A stretch of DNA of 39,208 nucleotides. Source: Akkermansia muciniphila. GTDB taxonomy: Bacteria > Verrucomicrobiota > Verrucomicrobiia > Limisphaerales > UBA9464. A program made the translations under genes and the position numbers. The notes below the pieces were generated by a model. The model saw only the letters and a list, made by a program, of their open reading frames with translations. It did no database searches and was not told the origin of the DNA. Every line of letters begins with the position of its first letter. The first letter of the stretch is position 1. The DNA lies in the NCBI GenBank assembly GCA_945900455.1, contig CAMDJH010000023.1, positions 1 through 39,208 on the forward strand. Reading direction: 5' to 3'. This document shows positions 33,976-39,208 of the stretch, one piece after another.

Positions 33976-35421
33976 TCAAGGTTTTAACTCGTTCAAGAGC
34001 TTGACTGCGGCGGCAACGAGGCGCTCGCCGCAACCGGGTTCCAACGGACAGGTCGTCGGCTCATAGTTCCCTTCCTCGAACGCGCGCCGCGTCGGGATGT
34101 AGAAGTCGAGATCATTCGCCAGCGTGACGACCATGGTGCGACGGAAGGGCGAGCCGGCCTTGATGGCGATGCCAAGTTCTGTGAAAACCTCGTGCGGCAA
34201 AGTGACCAGCGCAGTATCCGCGTCGAAGCGCACGACCTGCACCTCCTGCGGCAATTGCCCGTCATGCCGCTCCCAGAAATGCTTGCGGAAGATCTTCCGC
34301 CAGGCATCTACAAGCACCAGGAATGCGGCTCCGTTTTGATCCAGCGTTTCCATTACCTTTTTCGCGGCATCCAGCTCCGTGTAGCTGATGGGGGTCACCG
34401 GCGCGAGAACGACCGTCGAACGGACTGCGAAAGACCCTGGCTTGATGGCGCTGGCCCAGGGAAGATTCGTCAACGCCACCTGCGCCATGGCTCGCCCGAT
34501 GGCCGGCGAGACGGTGATCCAAGGCTGCGGATCCAGGCTGAGCGGATTCAGATGATTGACATCCCCCGCGCATCCCTCGCCAAAAATGGAGACGAACCTA
34601 GAGCCAAACGACGCCGCGAAGTTTGTCTGCAGGTGGCCCGGGAAATCCGCGCCAAAAGCCGGGCCCCCATAGACCGCGGTATGCATGGCGAAGAGGGCGA
34701 GCGAACCGAGCGCCTCAGTGCCGCCGGCACGGCGGGCGAAGAGGAAGGGGAAATCGGTGTCCACCGGGCCGGCAGCGCGGAAGAGGTTGGTGTCGCCCTT
34801 GCGGGGATTCCAGCCGACGCTCCCATCCTTCATCCAATAGCGGCGATTGAAGGCGACGCCCTCGAGGCGGGGGATCACCACTTCGAGCAACGCTGCCTCC
34901 CGGTTGGACCAAGCGGTGGCAATAACGCCCGCCCAGCGCTCGATGAGCTGCCCGCGATAATCGATTGGCTCGTGCGGGTCGCTTCCATTGTTCGCCTTCA
35001 TGGCGCGCTGGTGGAGGAACTGGCGCAACGGTCCCAGATACTCCGGCCCGCCGTGCGTGTGCGTGGCGGTGATGACAATGTTGGCGACGGGAATCCCGGT
35101 GATTTGGCTGGCCCTGGTGCGAGCCAGGTCCGTGAGGTCGCGCGGCACTGAGCAAAGATCATTGCCGACGAAGGCAAAGGTCGTAGCACCCTCCTGCACG
35201 ACCATCGCCTTGGTCATCAGCGGATCGTTGACTCCCGTGCTGATCAGCTCCGTATAGCCGCCCGCGCGACGCCAGCCGATCGGTGGGGTGATGTCCGCCT
35301 GCGCAAAGCCGACACGAAACCCCCCAGCGAACGAGACTGCCTCCAGGCATATCAGGAGGAACCCCCAAAGACAGGGAGCAAAGGGATTACGGAAAGGGAG
35401 TGGCTGCATGGGTGAGAACAA
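33976..35421 (-). CDS. Neutral/alkaline non-lysosomal ceramidase-like secreted protein
   Basis: This 481-residue protein has an N-terminal signal sequence (about residues 12-33) and then GFRVGFAQADITPPIG, the usual opening of the ceramidase N-terminal domain. The zinc-binding motif THTHGGP lies at 120-126, and EGCAGDVNHLNP near residue 280-290 corresponds to the conserved GDVSPN-type block. In PVC bacteria such proteins are common and the lipid substrate is not established. The family usually has a C-terminal immunoglobulin-like domain that seems absent here. It is one of three genes in a minus-strand run, 46 bp after the cytochrome protein. Confidence 0.8.
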   Translation of the reverse strand: MFSPMQPLPFRNPFAPCLWGFLLICLEAVSFAGGFRVGFAQADITPPIGWRRAGGYTELISTGVNDPLMTKAMVVQEGATTFAFVGNDLCSVPRDLTDLARTRASQITGIPVANIVITATHTHGGPEYLGPLRQFLHQRAMKANNGSDPHEPIDYRGQLIERWAGVIATAWSNREAALLEVVIPRLEGVAFNRRYWMKDGSVGWNPRKGDTNLFRAAGPVDTDFPFLFARRAGGTEALGSLALFAMHTAVYGGPAFGADFPGHLQTNFAASFGSRFVSIFGEGCAGDVNHLNPLSLDPQPWITVSPAIGRAMAQVALTNLPWASAIKPGSFAVRSTVVLAPVTPISYTELDAAKKVMETLDQNGAAFLVLVDAWRKIFRKHFWERHDGQLPQEVQVVRFDADTALVTLPHEVFTELGIAIKAGSPFRRTMVVTLANDLDFYIPTRRAFEEGNYEPTTCPLEPGCGERLVAAAVKLLNELKP

Positions 35422-35467
35422 GAATGTTGTTGATGAATTGGGACATAAGTTCCGCCGGCATAAGGAA

Positions 35468-38422
35468 TTACTCTTCGCCCTTCAGATAGGCCAGAAGGTC
35501 GGCCAACTCCTGGGCTGTCATGGTTTTCTCGAGTTCCTGCGGCATCAGGCTGAGCCGACTTGCGGTCAAACGGGCGATCTGCGAGCGAGCGACCTTCTCC
35601 TCCACACCCTGCGCCATGCGCAGGGTGATGCTGCCGGAGTTCTCGGAGCCGAGCAGTCCTGAAAGCGTGCGACCGTCCTTCAATTCGCATTCGTAGTTCA
35701 CGAAGTTCGGCGCGATCTCCGCCTCGGGTATGATGAGATGGTAGAGGATCGACTCCTTCGGCTGCTGGCGAATGTCAAACAGGTCCGGGCCGACGGCTAC
35801 GCCCTGTTGATTCAGCCGATGACAGGCAGCGCAGGATTTTTCGAACACGGCCCGCCCATTCGTGGGGACGGGCGACAATTTCAGCGCCGCCTTGGCCTCA
35901 ACGAAGGCGCTCTCACGATTTCCGCCCGGTGCCGCGAGCAGCTTCTCCGCTCGCAACTTCAATTCCGTGTTCCTGGATCGACGCAGCTGGTCTCGCTGTC
36001 CTGGTGTCAGTGCGTTGACGGGGACTTTGCCCGCCTCGATGGCGTTAAGAATAACGGCCGTGAACTCAGGCCCGCCCGCCATCCGATCCAGCAACATCGT
36101 CCGGACACCAGGGGTGTAGGCATTCCAACGATCGGCCGCCAACAAAGGTGGCAAGCTGGAGACGCGCGAGGGTTGAAGCAAGGCGCGCGCCGCGGCGCGT
36201 TGGACTTCGGGCGGATGATCCGCTCCAAGAAGCCCGGACAGCAGCGTCGTTGTGTCTCTCGCGTCGTCGAAAGAAAGGAGTTCCAGGGCCGCGACGCGCA
36301 GCTCTGCCGAAGTCTCCACTTTCACGGCTCGCGCCCGTGCCTCCGCCAGCAGGGACGAGAACCCCGCAGGATTCGAGAAGGCAACGCGGCGAAATTCCGG
36401 CCCCGCGGCGTTGGCGAACCCCATGTTGGCAGCAATGGCCATTCCACCAGGTGCCGAGACCAGAAGCCGGGCCATCTCCTCATAAGCCGATATCAGCCCA
36501 TCGGGTTGAACGCCGGAACCCACCTGCCGGCCCAAGTCGATGGTCAGCGCGATGTAACCGTCGGGCAGCGCCTCCCCCGCCCGTCCCAGTTCGGCCAGGA
36601 AGCTCAAGGCGTTGGTCCGCTCCGGCAATGCCGCAAGAATGGCCGCGCGCGTCCAGCGATCAGAGGCCTGCGTTGCCGCGATGCGCGCCAAGGCGGGCAC
36701 GATGTCCGCGGAGCGTGCCTCACCTAATGACAAAGCAACCTGGAATCGTACCTGCGGATCAGGATCTCCCGCCAGCTTCAGGACAACGTCACGCCACGTC
36801 GCGTGGGTGGCTAGGCTCGGCTCGGTCAGCCGAACGGCGTTCTGTCGAACGGAGGGTTGCTCATGCTTGAGCGCGAACGAGAGGGTTGAGTTGTCCACGC
36901 CCCCCATCCATTCCAATAGCCGCAGCTTGGCAACCACCGAGGCGGTGAGATCTGCCTTGCGAATGGATTTGCGCAACAGCGCGAGCATGGCGGTATCGTT
37001 GCGCTCAATCAGGACCCGGAACGCCGTGTCACGTCGCCACGGGATCGGGGACGAAAGCTCCGAGATGAGCAACGCGGAGTTCGTTGCCGACCTGAGAGGC
37101 GGTGCAATGTGGGGGCTTGTCGATGAGCCTAATCTCCAGATTCTCCCCTTATCCTTGCCGGACTCGAAGTCCATGTGTTTGCGAACCTCGCCGGGCAAAT
37201 ACTCCGGATGCTCGATCACCTTGCGATACATGTCGGCGATGTAGAGCGCCCCGTCCGGACCATCCGCCAGGAAAACAGGGCGAAACCAGTTGTCGCGGCT
37301 GCGGAGCGCCTCGGTGCCTCCGTGTATGCGTCGCGCCGCGAAGGTGCCCCCCGATTTCTCCAGCCGATCACCGCGCACCAGATTGCCCGTCGGGTCGCAC
37401 GAGAAAGCCGCCCCGCGATACTCCTCGGGCAGGGCCGTCCCGCGATAGATGTGAACCGCGCAGGCCGCGCTGTAGGTGCCGAAGTGGCTGTCCGCCGTGG
37501 TCAGATTGTCACTGATTGGAAAATAACGCGCGGCTCCGGCAGTGTAGCGCGTCATCAAGGTATTCTCCGTGATCTCCGGGCAATTTTGCAGAACGCCAGG
37601 CGGGGTGAGGAATGGATTGCGCATGAGGTATCGTGACGCCAGCGGGGCGTGCTGCGATTGGATTCGGTTCATGCACGCGAACCGATTTCCCGCGTCATCA
37701 AATGCCAGACCGAACTGCGACTTGCCCTCCGTCAATTCCATCTCCCCGGTGTCGGGCTTGAAACGAAGGTCTCCCTTCTCGGTATCGATGACCACACCAG
37801 GACGCTTCGGCGAGGAGACCTTGCCGCCACGCAGCCCTCCCGCAAGGTAAACCCACCCGTCCGGACCGAGCGTCGGATCATTCGCACGGAGTTGAGAGGT
37901 GGAGTTCGTATCAAGACCGGTAAGCAGGACTTCTTTCACGTCCGCCTTGCCATCGCCATCTGTGTCCCGGAGCCAGAACACATCCGGCGCCGCGGTGACT
38001 ATCACACCGCCTCGCCAGCACATCACCCCATTGGGAAACCTGATGCCGGTGGCGAATTCGGTGCGCCGGTCCATGCGCCCGTCGCGATCGGAATCCTCCA
38101 GCATGGCGATGCCCCCGAGAGGCCGGCCGTCAGGCGAGCCCACCGGGTAATCACGATCCTCGGCAACGAACAGCCGACCGCGCTCATCAAACGCAAGAGC
38201 GACCGGATCCACGGTCAGCGGCTCCGCGGCAACCAGCGTGACTGTAAAGCCCGGCTCGGTTTGGAAGGCTCGGAGCGCGTCCGTGGGAGGAAGATTGCCT
38301 GACGGCGCGGCAGTCAACGAGGCACCGACAAGAAGCGCTGCCACCCACAACGTGGAGCTGAACCGCGCAGGACAACCAGAACTGGCGATTAGCGAGGCGA
38401 AGAGGAGCAATCTGTTTTTCAT
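35468..38422 (-). CDS. Large secreted propeller-HEAT-cytochrome c protein (PVC type)
   Basis: From ATG 38422 the protein has 984 residues (an in-frame TTG at 38461 gives 997). It has a signal-like N-terminus, then a beta-propeller of the sugar-dehydrogenase-like kind (LAFDERGRLFVAEDRDYPVG) with two EF-hand-like calcium loops, DSDRDGRMD near 110 and DTDGDGKAD near 153. A HEAT-repeat region follows in the middle (AGDPDPQVRFQVALSLGEAR). The C-terminus is a cytochrome c domain with haem site CAACH near 864 and a probable Met ligand in SLMPQEL. Such proteins are a hallmark of Planctomycetes and Verrucomicrobia and are thought to oxidise sugars outside the cytoplasm with electrons passed to haem; no substrate is shown. 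Confidence 0.9.
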   Translation of the reverse strand: MKNRLLLFASLIASSGCPARFSSTLWVAALLVGASLTAAPSGNLPPTDALRAFQTEPGFTVTLVAAEPLTVDPVALAFDERGRLFVAEDRDYPVGSPDGRPLGGIAMLEDSDRDGRMDRRTEFATGIRFPNGVMCWRGGVIVTAAPDVFWLRDTDGDGKADVKEVLLTGLDTNSTSQLRANDPTLGPDGWVYLAGGLRGGKVSSPKRPGVVIDTEKGDLRFKPDTGEMELTEGKSQFGLAFDDAGNRFACMNRIQSQHAPLASRYLMRNPFLTPPGVLQNCPEITENTLMTRYTAGAARYFPISDNLTTADSHFGTYSAACAVHIYRGTALPEEYRGAAFSCDPTGNLVRGDRLEKSGGTFAARRIHGGTEALRSRDNWFRPVFLADGPDGALYIADMYRKVIEHPEYLPGEVRKHMDFESGKDKGRIWRLGSSTSPHIAPPLRSATNSALLISELSSPIPWRRDTAFRVLIERNDTAMLALLRKSIRKADLTASVVAKLRLLEWMGGVDNSTLSFALKHEQPSVRQNAVRLTEPSLATHATWRDVVLKLAGDPDPQVRFQVALSLGEARSADIVPALARIAATQASDRWTRAAILAALPERTNALSFLAELGRAGEALPDGYIALTIDLGRQVGSGVQPDGLISAYEEMARLLVSAPGGMAIAANMGFANAAGPEFRRVAFSNPAGFSSLLAEARARAVKVETSAELRVAALELLSFDDARDTTTLLSGLLGADHPPEVQRAAARALLQPSRVSSLPPLLAADRWNAYTPGVRTMLLDRMAGGPEFTAVILNAIEAGKVPVNALTPGQRDQLRRSRNTELKLRAEKLLAAPGGNRESAFVEAKAALKLSPVPTNGRAVFEKSCAACHRLNQQGVAVGPDLFDIRQQPKESILYHLIIPEAEIAPNFVNYECELKDGRTLSGLLGSENSGSITLRMAQGVEEKVARSQIARLTASRLSLMPQELEKTMTAQELADLLAYLKGEE

Positions 38423-38672
38423 GTCGGGCAAAAAGAGCTGCGGTGATAGCCACTGTTTCAAGGTCTCATTTTCGATCTCACCTGAAGCTCAAGGCCATTC
38501 CAAAGTTCCAAATAATCGCATGAGCCCCCGGGCGAGATTGAACCCAAAAATCGAACTCGGATTTTACAGAAGGCAACAAAGGAAACGAAGCAAGAAGGGT
38601 TTCCGAAACAATCCGAGGTGCCCAGAAATGTTCCGGCGAGAAAGTCCCAACCCTTTGCTCACCTTCTCACCC

Positions 38673-38690
38673 CGTAGGGTCAAAAACTCA
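38673..38690 (+). repeat. Left terminal inverted repeat of the deleted insertion sequence
   Basis: CGTAGGGTCAAAAACTCA pairs with the right end at 39041-39059 over 18 bases with one single-base gap in the A run. Confidence 0.7.
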
Positions 38691-38766
38691 AACCTACCGA
38701 TATTCAACGATTTGCAGGGCGATCAGAAGATTGCTCGCAGGCCGTAGGCTCGGTTAAGTCTCTTCG

Positions 38767-39043
38767 ATGAATTGGAAGCGAATGCTGGCGACCCTCTCTG
38801 GTTTGGTTGATCAGGAACTCCTCCTGCGCAACGAATACTTGGTGACGGAGAACCGGATTCTCAATGCCCCACTGCCTTGAGAATTACCTGAATCACTTCC
38901 ACGCGGAGCGAAATCACCAAGGCAAGGGCAACGTGATCCTGTTTCCAGCGCCCGAGGATCGGATCGGTGAAATGGCAGGGGACATCCAGACTCGCGAACG
39001 CCTCGGCGGCCTCTTGAAATGTTATTACCGAGAGGCCGCATGA
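38767..39043 (+). pseudogene. Integrase-core (DDE) transposase, internally deleted
   Basis: ATG 38767 begins MNWKRMLATLSGLVDQELLL and RNEYLVTENRILN, the start of a family of integrase-core transposases of about 330-360 residues. After 34 residues the sequence jumps, with a frame change, to HCLENYLNHFHAERNHQGKG, then RERLGGLLKCYYREAA and TGA, the family's C-terminus. The whole DDE catalytic core is missing, so no active enzyme is made. It is contained within the inverted repeats at 38673 and 39059; the final TGA already forms part of the right repeat. Confidence 0.75.
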
Positions 39044-39059
39044 GTTTTTTGACCCTACG
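39041..39059 (-). repeat. Right terminal inverted repeat of the deleted insertion sequence
   Basis: Read on the minus strand this is CGTAGGGTCAAAAAACTCA, matching the left end except for one extra A. It overlaps the transposase stop codon. Confidence 0.7.
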
Positions 39060-39061
39060 AC

Positions 39062-39208
39062 TTACAGCCCACAATATTGGTGGTCGATGAGCTGGGATAT
39101 CTGCCGATCGACAAGAACGGCGCAGACCTATTGTTCCAGGTGATTAGTCACCGTTACGAACAAGGTTCGCTGATCCTGACTACCAATCAGCCGTATAAAT
39201 CTTGGGCT
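39062..39208 (+). pseudogene. IS21-type IstB ATPase fragment (cut by window end)
   Basis: In frame from 39062 the sequence reads LQPTILVVDELGYLPIDKNG, then ADLLFQVISHRYEQGSLILT and TNQPYKSWA, the Walker B to sensor I part of the IstB helper ATPase of IS21 elements. Walker A would lie upstream, but there the frame hits a stop (39050) inside the inverted repeat of the neighbouring element, so the N-terminal half is gone. The right side runs off the window, so the C-terminal half may continue. Confidence 0.75.

Larger units (their letters stand above)
38673..39059 (+). mobile_element. Internally deleted insertion sequence with inverted ends
   Basis: The 387-bp element is bounded by CGTAGGGTCAAAAACTCA (38673-38690) and its inverse at 39041-39059, matching except for one extra base in the A/T run. 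Between them sits a transposase that keeps only its first and last parts. It may still move if a full-length relative exists elsewhere. No target-site duplication is evident, perhaps because the right side abuts another element. Confidence 0.7.

Noticed and set aside
38462-38747. Plus-strand frame between the cytochrome gene and the insertion sequence
   Set aside because: It starts within the cytochrome gene on the other strand, continues into the inverted repeat and shows no motif.

Overview
The window most likely comes from the chromosome of a verrucomicrobial (PVC-group) bacterium. The signs are two prepilin-like proteins with the [17 protein letters not shown] leader and an FADGH..HRW tail, a long propeller/HEAT/cytochrome c protein ending in CAACH, a DUF1080 lipoprotein, a ceramidase-like secreted enzyme and many secreted proteins. 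No rRNA or tRNA operon is present. The one stable RNA gene recognised is a tmRNA on the minus strand, with the tag ANTELALAA. Family names come from memory of motifs; no search was run.

Left end (1-6.1 kb): a graveyard of accessory DNA. It holds the end of a WD40 protein, an internally deleted IS91-type transposase, a helicase gene with two frameshifts that is ATGA-coupled to a broken serine recombinase, a splinter of a restriction-enzyme (HsdR-type) N-terminus joined to a Cys-rich tail, an intact Fic protein, and an orphan piece of an SNF2 helicase. It looks like an eroded mobile or defence island in which only fic is still open.

6.1-9.4 kb: a secreted CotH-like protein, a DnaQ-type exonuclease with an N-terminal zinc ribbon, and a prepilin-like protein.

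9.8-21.1 kb: eleven plus-strand genes forming a carbohydrate uptake and oxidation locus. They encode an aldehyde dehydrogenase, a 2-hydroxyacid dehydrogenase, a PhyH-type Fe(II)/2-oxoglutarate oxygenase, an SDR, a Tat-exported beta-propeller, a RhaM-type sugar mutarotase, a second SDR, a ribose-type ABC importer (permease, lipoprotein binding protein, double ATPase) and a TIM-barrel isomerase/epimerase. The mutarotase points to a 6-deoxy sugar such as L-rhamnose or L-fucose, but no kinase, dehydratase or aldolase is present, so the pathway is incomplete or unusual. This is the best candidate for undescribed biology.

21.1-28.2 kb: a vapB antitoxin with a collapsed vapC, a cupin, the tmRNA, a zinc-ribbon coiled-coil protein, recN, a PhnP-like metallo-hydrolase, a plsC-like acyltransferase, a DUF1080 lipoprotein, a mog/moaB gene and a remnant of a PQQ-type propeller gene.

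28.3-38.4 kb, all minus strand: an MFS transporter with a long loop, a Gfo/Idh/MocA oxidoreductase lacking the usual EKP lysine, a second prepilin, and a run of propeller/cytochrome c protein, ceramidase-like enzyme, SnoaL-NIPSNAP lipoprotein and an intact vapBC pair.

Right end (38.7-39.2 kb): a 387-bp deletion derivative of an insertion sequence with near-perfect inverted ends, abutting a fragment of an IS21-type istB.
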